DNA from: Bacillus tuaregi
GTDB taxonomy: Bacteria; Bacillota; Bacilli; Bacillales; Cytobacillaceae
Length of the DNA: 64,000 nt
Direction: 5' to 3'
Assembly: GCF_900104575.1 (NCBI RefSeq)
Contig: NZ_LT629731.1
Span: forward strand, 2,925,805-2,989,804
A program made the translations under genes and the position numbers. The notes under the pieces are model-generated. The model did no database searches and was not told the DNA's origin. It saw only the letters and a program-made list of their open reading frames with translations. Of the stretch, positions 26,518 through 35,512 are shown piece by piece. How positions within the stretch are numbered: the stretch's first letter is position 1; every line of letters starts with the position of its first letter.

Positions 26518-28269
26518 ATGAACATTATTTGTGCTACGTTGAATGCAAAGTATATCCATACAAACTTGGCTATTCGTTATTTAAAGGCCTATGCAAAGCC
26601 TGAATATGATGTGGAATTAGCGGAATATACCATTAAGGACCCCATTATGAATATCGTTACGGATTTAATCCGTAAAAAACCCTCTGTAATCGGTTTTAGC
26701 TGCTACATTTGGAACATTGAAGAAACGATCAAGGTGGTCAAGATGATTAAAAAAATTGACCCAGCGATTACGATTATGGTCGGTGGACCTGAGGTTTCTT
26801 ACGATGTCCAGGAATGGATGGAAACTGTGCCCGAGTTTGATTTTATTATTATCGGAGAAGGCGAAGAAACCTTTAAATCCTTGCTTGGGGAATTAAATGG
26901 CAGCAAACAATTCGAGGCTGTTGCTGGTCTTGCCTACCGCGTGCAGGAGCAAATATCTATAAACCATCCACTTCATAAAATTGATTTGCGTGACATTCCA
27001 ACACCATACCGATTTGAGGAAGATCTTCCCCATCTTAGTAAACGCATCACCTATATCGAAACAAGCCGTGGCTGTCCATTTAGCTGTCAGTTTTGCTTAT
27101 CCTCAATCGAAGTCGGTGTACGATATTTTGATCGGGAAAAAATAAAGGACGATATTCGTTACTTAATGAATAATGGTGCTAGAACCATTAAATTTGTCGA
27201 CCGAACCTTTAATATCAGCAGAAGCTATGCGATGGACATGTTTCGCTTTTTAATAGATGAACATTTACCAGGAACAGTATTTCAATTTGAAATCACAGCT
27301 GATATTATGCGTCCGGAAGTCATTGAGTTTTTAAACAAAGAAGCACCACCCAATCTATTCCGCTTTGAAATTGGAGTCCAATCAACCAACGACTACACAA
27401 ATGAACTGGTGATGAGAAAGCAAAATTTTTCCAAGCTAGCAAGAACCGTTACGCTAGTAAAGGAAGGCAAAAAAATTGATCAGCACCTTGATTTAATTGC
27501 CGGCTTACCTGAAGAGGATTATCATTCGTTTCGAAAAACCTTTAATGATGTATTTGCTTTTCGCCCTGAGGAATTACAGCTAGGTTTTCTAAAAATGCTG
27601 CGAGGAACTGGTTTACGAAATCGCGCTGAAGAGTATCAATATATTTACAGTGATCATTCACCATATGAAATACTTGGCAATCGCGTGCTACCCTTTGATG
27701 ACATTATCCGGATTAAGCAGGTAGAGGATGTACTGGAAAAATATTGGAATGATCACCGAATGGACCATACGATAGAATATCTTGTCAGTACAGTTTTTCC
27801 TTCTCCATTCGATTTTTTCCAGGAGTTTGGTAGTTATTGGGAAGCTAATGGATGGTCAAAAATTGGTCATCAGCTAGAAGATTTATTTAAACGACTTGAT
27901 CAATTTCTTCAAGCTAAAGATATGAAGAATAGAGAAATGATTAATGATTTAATGAAATACGATTACCTAGCAAAGCATAAGTATAAACCGCGAAAACCAT
28001 GGTGGGAGCCAACACTTACGAAAAAAGACAGATCCCAATTTTATCAGACACTTATGAAGGACCCGTCCCTTCTTCATGAACTTGAACTGGATGAAAAGGA
28101 TTTGTTCAAGCATACACTGTTAGAGCCGATTTCATTCAATATCGACCAATATCTTATGAATGGTACCATTGAACGAAAGCCCCATATGCTATTCGTTTAT
28201 TTCAATCCAAAAAGCAATATCCCTAAACTGATCACAATGGAATATCATCGTGATGGTTTGGCTAATTAA
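26518..28269 (+). CDS. B12-binding domain radical SAM protein (DUF4080 type)
   Basis: 583 residues. Residues 1-140 form a cobalamin-binding-like Rossmann domain (LNAKYIHTNLAIRYLKAYA, VIGFSCYIWNIEETI, IMVGGPEVSYDVQEW, IIGEGEETF). The radical SAM core starts at about 175 with ETSRGCPFSCQFCLSSIEVG, the CxxxCxxC cluster, then RTIKFVDRTFN and RFEIGVQSTND. The C-terminal about 200 residues match DUF4080. The reaction is unknown; related enzymes methylate or rearrange unactivated carbons. Single gene; ATG 26518 follows GGAG by ten bases. Confidence 0.88.
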   Translation: MNIICATLNAKYIHTNLAIRYLKAYAKPEYDVELAEYTIKDPIMNIVTDLIRKKPSVIGFSCYIWNIEETIKVVKMIKKIDPAITIMVGGPEVSYDVQEWMETVPEFDFIIIGEGEETFKSLLGELNGSKQFEAVAGLAYRVQEQISINHPLHKIDLRDIPTPYRFEEDLPHLSKRITYIETSRGCPFSCQFCLSSIEVGVRYFDREKIKDDIRYLMNNGARTIKFVDRTFNISRSYAMDMFRFLIDEHLPGTVFQFEITADIMRPEVIEFLNKEAPPNLFRFEIGVQSTNDYTNELVMRKQNFSKLARTVTLVKEGKKIDQHLDLIAGLPEEDYHSFRKTFNDVFAFRPEELQLGFLKMLRGTGLRNRAEEYQYIYSDHSPYEILGNRVLPFDDIIRIKQVEDVLEKYWNDHRMDHTIEYLVSTVFPSPFDFFQEFGSYWEANGWSKIGHQLEDLFKRLDQFLQAKDMKNREMINDLMKYDYLAKHKYKPRKPWWEPTLTKKDRSQFYQTLMKDPSLLHELELDEKDLFKHTLLEPISFNIDQYLMNGTIERKPHMLFVYFNPKSNIPKLITMEYHRDGLAN

Positions 28270-28270
28270 T

Positions 28271-28299
28271 ATAAGAGGGTGCTTTCAGCACCCTCTTAT
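28271..28299. terminator. Bidirectional terminator
   Basis: 13-bp stem ATAAGAGGGTGCT/AGCACCCTCTTAT with a TTC loop. The stop codon of the convergent tiny gene (28296-28298) is inside it. Confidence 0.9.
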
Positions 28300-28472
28300 T
28301 CATGATTTGAATTTCTTTCCTTTACCTGTCCTTTATTCGTAATAAACGGAAATTCATATTGCTTGCTTGCATTAATATCACCAAACTCCATTCCAAATTC
28401 TACATTGGATGTTGTTTTCCCTTGTTGGTTGCGAGTTGTTTTTTTATTTGGTGTCGTATATTTTAATGGCAC
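28296..28472 (-). CDS. Tiny protein, second gene of a two-gene pair
   Basis: 58 residues: MPLKYTTPNKKTTRNQQGKT, then TSNVEFGMEFGDINASKQYE and a FPFITNKGQVKERN tail. GTG 28472 starts three bases after the upstream stop, and its ribosome site GAGAGGG is the end of that upstream gene, so translation should be coupled. It is hydrophilic without membrane spans, and the EFG.EFG block resembles gamma-type spore proteins. No family name is known to me; a spore role is inference. Confidence 0.68.
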   Translation of the reverse strand: MPLKYTTPNKKTTRNQQGKTTSNVEFGMEFGDINASKQYEFPFITNKGQVKERNSNHE

Positions 28473-28475
28473 GTT

Positions 28476-28637
28476 TTACCCTCTCCCCTCACGACCTTGT
28501 TTTGAGTTGCGATTGGCACCTTTCATTGGATTTTCACCATGACTAAACTCAGCAGAAAACTCGGTTTCTTGACGGTTCTTCCTCGGTGTTTTACTGTGTT
28601 TAACAGCTGCATTATATTCCGCTTTTCGTTTTGCCAT
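28476..28637 (-). CDS. Tiny basic protein, possible small spore protein
   Basis: 53 residues: MAKRKAEYNAAVKHSKTPRK, then NRQETEFSAEFSHGENPMKG and a Gly/Arg-rich tail. It is preceded by AGGAGG eight bases from the ATG, one of the best ribosome sites in the window. It shares the MAKR start and an EF..EF pair with the gene at 8020-8202. It forms a two-gene unit with 28296-28472. No named family; the composition suits a small acid-soluble spore protein, but I cannot prove it. Confidence 0.72.
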   Translation of the reverse strand: MAKRKAEYNAAVKHSKTPRKNRQETEFSAEFSHGENPMKGANRNSKQGREGRG

Positions 28638-28806
28638 TTGTCCATCCTCCTATTGATTTGTCAGGCTACGCTCATGATAGAGAATACGTAACGACAAGCA
28701 TAGCATCTGCCTGCCCATTATTTTTCATGCAGTAGTAGTGCTTCCTTTTTTTTCAGTACATAAACCATTGTTAAGAGCAGAAAATACTACAAAAAGGATG
28801 AGAAAA

Positions 28807-29142
28807 ATGAAGAAAAAACAACGAATGGATATTGATCAAACACTTCCGCATCAAATAAACGCCCCAAGCTTCAAGAATACCGGAATGGAAATCCAGCCTC
28901 CCTTCGTCAATACCTTTGGTGTTACGATTGGTGACAGTAAATATCGTTCCGAAAACTCTCCATTGGAAAACTGGAGTGAGGATACAGACCCTGCAATCAT
29001 GTCCGGTAGTGAATGGGTTCACCCGACAAACGATATCGGCTGGAATACAACAGAAAATAGAGAGTTACTTGAAAACTTGAAACCTCCACAGGCAAGTCCC
29101 TTTATGCATCCAACCATTGATGTAAGCAAAAATACAGATTAA
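28807..29142 (+). CDS. DUF3905 protein
   Basis: 111 residues, soluble, matching the Bacillus DUF3905 family by PPFVNTFGVTIGDSKYRSEN, SPLENWSEDTDPAIMSGSEW and VHPTNDIGWNTTENRELL. The function is unknown; the family seems restricted to spore formers, as far as I recall. ATG 28807 follows AAAAGG nine bases upstream; an ATG three codons earlier is also possible. Divergent from the two tiny genes and convergent with topB. Confidence 0.82.
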   Translation: MKKKQRMDIDQTLPHQINAPSFKNTGMEIQPPFVNTFGVTIGDSKYRSENSPLENWSEDTDPAIMSGSEWVHPTNDIGWNTTENRELLENLKPPQASPFMHPTIDVSKNTD

Positions 29143-29152
29143 CCAAATGCTT

Positions 29153-29182
29153 AAATGGCCTGCAGAGCTCTGCAGACCATTT
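29153..29182. terminator. Palindromic terminator DUF3905 / topB
   Basis: AAATGG-C-CTGCAGAGCTCTGCAG-A-CCATTT, a nearly perfect 30-base palindrome between convergent genes. Confidence 0.8.
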
Positions 29183-29195
29183 TGCACCCTATTCA

Positions 29196-31343
29196 TCATG
29201 AAAAAACAAACTGGATTTTCTTCTCTTGCTCATCCCATTTAATGCTTGCTGCAAACTCCTTTTCCTTGCCTTTAAATCCTTCAATTACTTCAGTCTTACC
29301 ATCAAGAAGCAGCTTTTTTATTTGCTTTTGTGTGATAGATTTACCCTTTATTTTTTTTGAAATGGTGAATTGGCAGCCTGTTTTTTGATAGTTGGAACAG
29401 CCATAAAAGCTTCCCTTATCAATGACAGTTCCCCCGCAGAGTTTACAAATACCCAGTTTCGTTGGCGCAGTCTTTTTAAATTGTCGCGGTACAAAGGATT
29501 CCGTTGTTTCATTATCAAAGCTCCATTTGTTTGACTCATCAACACTACTTGAAATCAAGTATGTAATCATTTTATTCGTTTGGTCCATAAACTGTTTGGG
29601 TGACGCAGCTCCCTCTGAAATTTCCTTCAACCGTTGTTCCCATTTGGCTGTCATTTCAGGCGATGCCAATATTTCATTTCCAACTGCCGAAATTAATATC
29701 TTTGCTTTGGCTGTGGCATAGACGAGATTTTTCCTTATCTCTATATACTTCCGGTCCTTTAACATTGTAATGATGCCGGCACGCGTGGCTTCCGTACCAA
29801 GTCCTTCGGTTTTCATTAGAACTTTTTCAAGCTCTTTATCCTCCATGTGTTTACCGGCAGTCTTCATCAATGTGATTAATTGACCTTCAGTGTAGCGTTT
29901 TGGCGGCTGAGTTTTACTTTCTTTCACTGTGACTTTTGCCACCACCCCTTGTTCTCCCTTTTCCACAACGGGAAGCATGGGGTCTTTGTCTTTTTCATTA
30001 GGTGGGATAACCTTTCGCCAGCCCTCTTGAAGTTGAACCTTTCCTTTCGATATAAAAACAGCCCTTCCATCAACAAGCGTGGTAACCGTTGTATACTCCG
30101 TAATTGACTTATCATAATGGGCAGCAATTAAACTCTTCACAATTAGGTCATAGAGCTTTTGCTCATCAGGACTTAAAGAGGTAAGATTGGGAACCTGCTC
30201 AGTAGGAATAATCGCATAGTGATCGGTTACCTTTTTTTCATTGACATAACGCTTATTTGTGAGAATGGATTCATTTGGAAGCGGGAAAAAGTCCCCATAT
30301 TGCGCTATGTTTGACACTTTCTGCAAAATATCCGGAAACATCTCAGCTTCTCCCTCCGTAACATGCCGGGAATCGGAACGCGGATAAGATACAATTCCTT
30401 TCTGATACAGCTTTTGTAAAGTATCAAGCGTTTTTTTCGGAGGAAATTTAAACAAACGATTGGCATCAGCCTGAAGAGAAGATAAATTGTACAATAATGG
30501 AGGCAGATAATCCTTTCTTTCTGCCTGAACATCCGTTACTTCGGCAGGCTTTTGCTCACAGAAACGAGCAATTTTCTCTGCCATTTCCTTCGTTTTAATT
30601 CTAGATTCACCGTCCTGCTCCCATTTCCCCTTATATTTCTTGCCTTCCATTTTAAAGTCGGCTAACACCTCCCAAAACGGTTCAGAAACAAACTCTTCAA
30701 TCTCGTGTTCACGTTTTACTATCAGCGCTAAGGTAGGGGTTTGGACTCTGCCGACCGAAAACACATCTGAAAAACCTCTTTGCTGCAGGAGAAGACTGTA
30801 TAATCTGGATGCATTCATCCCCACTACCCAATCCGCACAGGCTCTTGTATAAGCTTCATAGTATAAGTTTCTTGTTTCTGATTCAGATAATAAAGACTGA
30901 AAGCCTTCCTTTATCGATTTAGGGGTAAGAGAGGAAATCCACAGTCTTTTCATGGGCAGACGTGCTTTTGTTAAGCGAAGGATATTCCTGACAATCAGTT
31001 CACCCTCGCGCCCTGCGTCTCCTGCGTGGATAATCTCAGTAATCTCCGGGTTAGCTATTAAATCCTTAATAATATTGAATTGCTTCACTTTATCCTTTGT
31101 TACTTCATATTGAAATTGCTCCGGAATCATCGGCAGTGTTGCAAGTGACCATTTTTTCCATTCGGGTACATATTTTTCAGGATTAACTAATTGGCATAAA
31201 TGACCTACTGCCCATGTAACATACGCCCCTTTTTGAAAAATTTCATTCGGTAAAATTTCAATAAATCCATTTTGTTTTTTATGCTTAAAGACAGAAGCCA
31301 AGGTTGAACCCTGGTCAGGCTTTTCAGCTATAATTAATTTCAT
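29196..31343 (-). CDS. topB: DNA topoisomerase III
   Basis: 715-residue type IA topoisomerase that resolves recombination and replication intermediates. The TOPRIM domain starts MKLIIAEKPDQGSTLASVF and has the acidic IHAGDAGREGELIVR. The catalytic tyrosine is in GIVSYPRSDSRHVTEGE (about residue 320). A C-terminal zinc-ribbon-like module has CKLCGGTVIDKGSFYGCSNY and TGCQF. Length agrees with B. subtilis TopB (727). ATG 31343 has AAAGGAG nine bases upstream. Transcribed singly. Confidence 0.96.
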   Translation of the reverse strand: MKLIIAEKPDQGSTLASVFKHKKQNGFIEILPNEIFQKGAYVTWAVGHLCQLVNPEKYVPEWKKWSLATLPMIPEQFQYEVTKDKVKQFNIIKDLIANPEITEIIHAGDAGREGELIVRNILRLTKARLPMKRLWISSLTPKSIKEGFQSLLSESETRNLYYEAYTRACADWVVGMNASRLYSLLLQQRGFSDVFSVGRVQTPTLALIVKREHEIEEFVSEPFWEVLADFKMEGKKYKGKWEQDGESRIKTKEMAEKIARFCEQKPAEVTDVQAERKDYLPPLLYNLSSLQADANRLFKFPPKKTLDTLQKLYQKGIVSYPRSDSRHVTEGEAEMFPDILQKVSNIAQYGDFFPLPNESILTNKRYVNEKKVTDHYAIIPTEQVPNLTSLSPDEQKLYDLIVKSLIAAHYDKSITEYTTVTTLVDGRAVFISKGKVQLQEGWRKVIPPNEKDKDPMLPVVEKGEQGVVAKVTVKESKTQPPKRYTEGQLITLMKTAGKHMEDKELEKVLMKTEGLGTEATRAGIITMLKDRKYIEIRKNLVYATAKAKILISAVGNEILASPEMTAKWEQRLKEISEGAASPKQFMDQTNKMITYLISSSVDESNKWSFDNETTESFVPRQFKKTAPTKLGICKLCGGTVIDKGSFYGCSNYQKTGCQFTISKKIKGKSITQKQIKKLLLDGKTEVIEGFKGKEKEFAASIKWDEQEKKIQFVFS

Positions 31344-31597
31344 CTTCGTATGCTCCTTTAAAAGCCGTAAATGTTAAGGCGAGCAAGATTTATTTACTTA
31401 AATGAGGGAAAAAAGAAAAGCCTTCTGGAGATTTCACAGGTATTGCTAACTAGTAGTTAATCGAGGAATAACTATTCATTATGATATTTATATTCTATCA
31501 GTCTTTTTGATCATTTGCATATAGAAAAATCATAATCATAAGAGGTTCTTTCTCCCTTATTTCCTACCCGTTTTTCAGGAAATTATACATGTAAACC

Positions 31598-31626
31598 TTG
31601 ACTGAAAGCGTTTATTCAGGTATATT
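31598..31626 (+). promoter_or_regulatory. csp promoter and long leader
   Basis: -35 TTGACT (31598-31603), 17-base spacer, -10 TATATT (31621-31626). The predicted start near 31633 leaves a 5' leader of about 119 bases, typical of cold-shock mRNAs. The rest of the 31344-31751 gap shows nothing clear. Confidence 0.75.
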
Positions 31627-31751
31627 ATAGACATCATTTATCAGAATATATTTCCGCTATCACTAGATTTAGCCATTATATTTTGTGCAATGATAATATT
31701 TATTTTTTTAGACGCTTGTTCGTCTTGAAAGGCTTAGGAGGAAATGTAAAC

Positions 31752-31952
31752 ATGCAAAACGGTAAAGTAAAATGGTTTAATAATGAAAAAGGATTCGGTT
31801 TTATCGAAGTTGAAGGCGGAGATGATGTATTCGTACACTTCACAGCTATCCAAGGTGACGGTTTCAAATCATTAGAAGAAGGCCAAGAAGTTTCTTTTGA
31901 AATCGTTGAAGGAAACCGCGGACCTCAAGCTTCCAACGTTGTAAAACTGTAA
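31752..31952 (+). CDS. cspD: Cold-shock protein (CspB/CspD type)
   Basis: 66-residue single OB-fold RNA chaperone with both RNA-binding motifs, [14 protein letters not shown] (RNP1) and DVFVHFTAI (RNP2). ATG 31752 follows AGGAGG ten bases upstream. The symbol cspD is given because in B. subtilis cspD precedes ypeQ-ypeP-ypdQ, exactly as here; sequence alone does not separate it from cspB or cspC. Confidence 0.93.
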   Translation: MQNGKVKWFNNEKGFGFIEVEGGDDVFVHFTAIQGDGFKSLEEGQEVSFEIVEGNRGPQASNVVKL

Positions 31953-31980
31953 TTATAAAATATATAATTGATATTAATGA

Positions 31981-32008
31981 GGCCGACGTCTTGACGTCAG
32001 CCTTTTTT
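31981..32008 (+). terminator. csp terminator
   Basis: GGC-C-GACG ... CGTC-A-GCC followed by TTTTTT, 28 bases after the csp stop. Confidence 0.88.
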
Positions 32009-32014
32009 ATTTGG

Positions 32015-32200
32015 TTATTTTTGCTGACTAAGTTTTTCTCCACATTGTCTAATCTGTTCGCCAATTGTACATGTTGAAATACAGAAGCGATGAGCAAAGT
32101 TTCTTCCCTTATCTTTTCGATTCTGTTTATATAAAAAACAATCACTACAATATTCTTGCATAATAGCTTCCACTTCATTAAAAATATCCTTCCGCTTCAA
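32015..32200 (-). CDS. ypeQ: YpeQ-like zinc-finger protein
   Basis: 61 residues with a Cys/His arrangement that suits a small zinc finger: EYCSDCFLYKQN (CxxC), then FAHRFCISTCTIGEQIRQCG. I believe it belongs to the C2HCIx2C zinc-finger family (PF10782). TTG 32200 is the start, with GGTGG five bases upstream. Position between csp and ypeP matches B. subtilis ypeQ. No function known. Confidence 0.75.
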   Translation of the reverse strand: MKRKDIFNEVEAIMQEYCSDCFLYKQNRKDKGRNFAHRFCISTCTIGEQIRQCGEKLSQQK

Positions 32201-32229
32201 ATATATCCACCACCCTTCGCTGTTACCTT

Positions 32230-32886
32230 TTATATTAATTGCATTTTACTAAATATTGCTTTACCTTCCAAAGCCTGTGTTGCAAGCTTATCTGCTTCCT
32301 TATTCTCACTCCTTGGAATCGGCTGATAACGGGGGTTTAATCCTAGCGACTTTATTTTCTCTTCAATCCTGTCGAGCCAACGGTTAAAATTTTCTTCATA
32401 ACAAGGCCACTCACCTGCAAGTTGTTTTAACACGCCCTGTGCATCTCCCTTAAAATCGCAGGGAACATGATGAACACCAAGCTCCTCTAATAAATTTACA
32501 GCATAGTATAGCGCTGCATATTCCGCTTCATTATTAGAATCCATTTCATCAATAAGCTCATTGGCACGGAGACGAAATTTCTTTTTTCCCTGTTTATAAT
32601 AGATGACGGCACCTAGACCTGCTTGAGCCGTATTGATTTTAAATCCACCGTCAAAGTATACCATTACTTCATGGGGGTCCTCTTCGACTTCAGCTGTAAG
32701 CTTTTTCATTTCCTTTAAGCTCCAGGATTGTCCCATTTCATCGTAATAAGTAAGTTCACTTGCCTTCCCTGATTTTTCAATATCCTCTCCCCCGGCTATG
32801 GCCGACTCGGCATCCAGCCAATCAGAGGTAAAATAGATCCCTTCTCTGCCTTTTAATTTGTACGTCCATTCTATCTTGTACTTCAT
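32230..32886 (-). CDS. ypeP: RNase H-like protein YpeP
   Basis: 218 residues. An N-terminal part of about 65 residues (YKIEWTYKLKGREGIYFTSD) precedes an RNase H fold: MVYFDGGFKINTAQAGLGAV (first Asp), NNEAEYAALYYAV (Glu), DFKGDAQGVLKQL (Asp) and RSENKEADKLATQ (last Asp). All four acidic residues are kept, so nuclease activity on RNA-DNA hybrids is plausible, though B. subtilis relatives were reported inactive or weak as far as I recall. Divergent from its shorter paralogue ypdQ. Confidence 0.85.
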   Translation of the reverse strand: MKYKIEWTYKLKGREGIYFTSDWLDAESAIAGGEDIEKSGKASELTYYDEMGQSWSLKEMKKLTAEVEEDPHEVMVYFDGGFKINTAQAGLGAVIYYKQGKKKFRLRANELIDEMDSNNEAEYAALYYAVNLLEELGVHHVPCDFKGDAQGVLKQLAGEWPCYEENFNRWLDRIEEKIKSLGLNPRYQPIPRSENKEADKLATQALEGKAIFSKMQLI

Positions 32887-33139
32887 TGCAAATTCATCCC
32901 CTTCTATTCAGTTAATATCGAGGCTATTGTTCATAATAGTAATGAATATGTAGTTGAGTTGATACCCGTTATTGTTTTTTCGTTATGATATTGTTATTTA
33001 GTTTATACCTTCTTCAGCGAGTAAATGCCATGAAAGGTGAATTTTTGTAATGTTTTTATCCGTAGGTTGTCTGTATAATTAGAATGACAAGTAGTTTCAG
33101 TAATTGGTATAAGAACTAACAGTTATTGGAGGCCATTTT

Positions 33140-33529
33140 ATGATAGAAGCATATTTTGATGGTGCTAGCGCTGGGAATCCTGGTCCAAGCGGGGCAGGAA
33201 TCTTTATTAAAGCAAATGGCCAGGGAGAACGTTTTTGTTTTCCGCTGCCCGAGATGAGTAATCATGAAGCAGAATTTCATGCCTTTATTGCTGCTTTGGA
33301 AATATGTCTGGAAAAAGGATATAAAACAGTTTCGTTTCGGACTGACTCTGACCTTGTTAATCGGGCGATTGAAAAAGAATTCGTCAAAAATAACACGTAT
33401 AGGCCCTTACTTGAAAAGGCGCTTACGCTTACAAAACAGTTTGATCTCTTTTTCTTAAAATGGATTCCTAGCCGGGAGAACAAAAATGCAGATGAGCTCG
33501 CGAGACAAGCGATTCAAAAAGGAAAATAA
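33140..33529 (+). CDS. ypdQ: RNase HI-like protein YpdQ
   Basis: 129-residue single-domain RNase H fold: IEAYFDGASAGNPGPSGAGI, HEAEFHAFIAAL, FRTDSDLVNRAI and RENKNADELARQA carry the DEDD catalytic set. It is divergently paired with YpeP, so the two RNase H-like paralogues may share a promoter region. GGAGG lies seven bases before ATG 33140. A group II intron begins about 15 bases after its stop on the opposite strand, so the gene's own terminator is probably replaced or provided by intron sequence. Confidence 0.88.
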   Translation: MIEAYFDGASAGNPGPSGAGIFIKANGQGERFCFPLPEMSNHEAEFHAFIAALEICLEKGYKTVSFRTDSDLVNRAIEKEFVKNNTYRPLLEKALTLTKQFDLFFLKWIPSRENKNADELARQAIQKGK

Positions 33530-33606
33530 AGGTCTGGAGTAGAGTAAGAAACTGATTTCAAAGGGATAGCTTGAGCTATCTCTTTTACTTTCAGTTCCTC
33601 CTCATC

Positions 33607-33640
33607 AAACCGTACGTGAGGTTTTCCCTCATACGGCTTT
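33607..33640 (-). ncRNA. Group II intron domain 5
   Basis: 34-base hairpin: AAGCCGTATGAGG-GAAA-ACCTCACGTACGGTT. It contains the catalytic AGC triad, a GAAA tetraloop and the two-base bulge typical of domain 5. Confidence 0.9.
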
Positions 33641-33672
33641 CCGACGTTCTTCTTTCTTTGGCTTTACGGTGT

Positions 33673-34974
33673 CTAACCAGCCAATTTCACTAAAATATGA
33701 TCAACTTCTTCTCTAACATCCTTTAGTTTTCCGTGCTTCTTTCGATTGTTCCTCTTTTTGTTATAAAACAAGACGAGGCGTTCTAACACATACCAGTCAA
33801 TACGATTCAGCCATTTCTTTGCGTGAGTTGATATAAGGTAATAGTTCTTGAAACCTTGCAGTTTCCTATTTAGTCCTTTCACTAACTCTTTGATGTCCAA
33901 GAATAATTTATTCCTTGGTTCTGTGTAGGCTTTAATCTTGGAGCGCATTTTCTTCATTGCGTCCCTCTTCGGTATATGTGACATGACATATAACGTGTTT
34001 CCACCTTTTCGTCTGATTGGAAACTTCCGATTATGAAAACCTAGAAAATCAAAACCATCTATGTCATTCCACAGATTAACTAGTCTCGATTTGTTTCTAT
34101 TAATAGTAAGGTCGAGTTTTCCCATTATTGATTGGATAACCTTTATACTTTCAAGTGCTTGTGATTTGGTTTTGCACATGATGACGAAGTCATCCGCATA
34201 CCTTATGAGTTCACCCAAGTCTTTGAACTTCTTCTCCCAAAGCATATCCATTGTATTTAAATAGATATTCGCTAAAAGAGGTGAAATTACACCACCTTGA
34301 GGTGTACCAGTAATCGGATTTCTTATTTTGCCTTCCTCCATTATGCCTGACTCTAACCATTTTCGAACAAGTTTTAAAACCCGTCGGTCACTAATCCTTT
34401 GTTCTAATAATTTCATCAACTTATGTTGATTGATATTATCGAAATATCCTTGGATATCGACGTCTACTACCCAAAAACATTTCTTACTGGCTTTTCTTAT
34501 CTTTGCCATTGCTTGATGGGCATTTCGTTTTGGACGAAAACCAAACGAACAGTCATGAAAGTCAGCTTCGAATATTGGTTCAATAACCATTTTCGTTGCC
34601 ATTTGTGCGACTCGGTCTTTAATAGTAGGAATTCCTAATGGACGTTTCTTACCATCATCCTTTGGAATATAGGTTCTTAGGACTGGACTAGGGTGATAAC
34701 GTTTCTCCTTTAATTCTAGATAGAGTTCGTTCATAAATTTCTTCTCACCGTACTCCGAGACGATTTGTTCAATCGTCTGTCCATCGACACCTCCACTTCC
34801 TTTCTTACGTTTCACACGTTGCCACGCTTCCCATAGAATATCAGGACGATAGATTTTGTCATATAAAGCGTGAAATCTTCGAGTTGGACATTCCTTGGCA
34901 CAAAGATATAACGTCTTCCAGAGTTCTTGAGCTTTTACATTATTGGTGTAGTTAGTCATTTTCCTGACATTCAC
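33673..34974 (-). CDS. ltrA: Group II intron reverse transcriptase/maturase
   Basis: 433 residues. RT motifs: KGSGGVDGQTIEQIV, RPLGIPTIKDRVAQMATKMV, CFWVVDVDIQGYFDNINQHK, TGTPQGGVISPLLANIYLN, LIRYADDFVIMCKT (YADD active site) and FDFLGFHNRKF. A maturase (X) domain fills about 330-420. No HNH endonuclease follows, so mobility should use other primers or single-stranded DNA at the fork. GTG 34974 has GGAGG nine bases upstream. No frameshift or missing motif is visible. Confidence 0.95.
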   Translation of the reverse strand: MNVRKMTNYTNNVKAQELWKTLYLCAKECPTRRFHALYDKIYRPDILWEAWQRVKRKKGSGGVDGQTIEQIVSEYGEKKFMNELYLELKEKRYHPSPVLRTYIPKDDGKKRPLGIPTIKDRVAQMATKMVIEPIFEADFHDCSFGFRPKRNAHQAMAKIRKASKKCFWVVDVDIQGYFDNINQHKLMKLLEQRISDRRVLKLVRKWLESGIMEEGKIRNPITGTPQGGVISPLLANIYLNTMDMLWEKKFKDLGELIRYADDFVIMCKTKSQALESIKVIQSIMGKLDLTINRNKSRLVNLWNDIDGFDFLGFHNRKFPIRRKGGNTLYVMSHIPKRDAMKKMRSKIKAYTEPRNKLFLDIKELVKGLNRKLQGFKNYYLISTHAKKWLNRIDWYVLERLVLFYNKKRNNRKKHGKLKDVREEVDHILVKLAG

Positions 34975-35512
34975 TGACTCTTACCTCCTTCTGACATATG
35001 AACGAAGTAGGGTAATGGCTAACGCCGTCCTTCCCTAGACAATGTTGTGTTGTCATTGTCATCATTGGTACTATGACCCCCTCCGACTCCCTCTCATCCA
35101 TCTACCATTTCGTTTGCACTTATAGGTTTCTGCTTTACTTTCTTGAGAAAGTGATGAGGAGGGTATCCCCAGTTCCGTTAACTACTTTCCTAACATGTCG
35201 TTCCCCTTACCCCGAGAGATTCTTCGGTGCTGCTGTTCCAAGTTCTTCACACCTTCCATGGTCTTCGCCCATATTCACAAGGCTCGACTTCTCTTTAGCC
35301 ACCGTAGGTGGGTTCTTTTGACGAGACGGCAGGATTCACTTTATGTTACAACCTGTTAGTTTGCTCGCACTCTGCTAGAGAGTTACTTTGTCACAGGGCT
35401 TCAACCTTAGAATTTCTTCACCAGTTGCCTGTCAGCTACTGAGCGTCTTGGTACTTACTCAGATTGGACTTTCACCAATTAGCAATTAACGGCTTGCTGG
35501 GCACGCTGGATT

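Larger units (their letters stand above)
33544..35504 (-). mobile_element. Group II intron with reverse transcriptase, about 2 kb
   Basis: Retroelement that self-splices and retrohomes. On the minus strand it starts GTGCCCAGCAAGCC at 35504, continues with about 530 bases of ribozyme domains I-IV (GGTGAAAGTCCAATCTGAG, GTGAATCCTGCCG), encodes the protein at 34974-33673, then has domain 5 (33607-33640) and a long domain 6 stem (33546-33600), ending near 33544 in a TTAC. The 5' boundary is good, the 3' boundary is good to a few bases. It lies between two convergent genes, directly behind the terminator of the gene at 35566-35835. All parts look intact. Confidence 0.88.

Noticed and set aside
31602-31620. 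cre-like TGAAAGCGTTTATTCA in the csp promoter
   Set aside because: The terminal CA is displaced by two bases from the cre consensus, so the match is poor.
35073-35321. 82-codon frame on the plus strand
   Set aside because: It is antisense to the ribozyme domains of the group II intron and has no protein-like composition.
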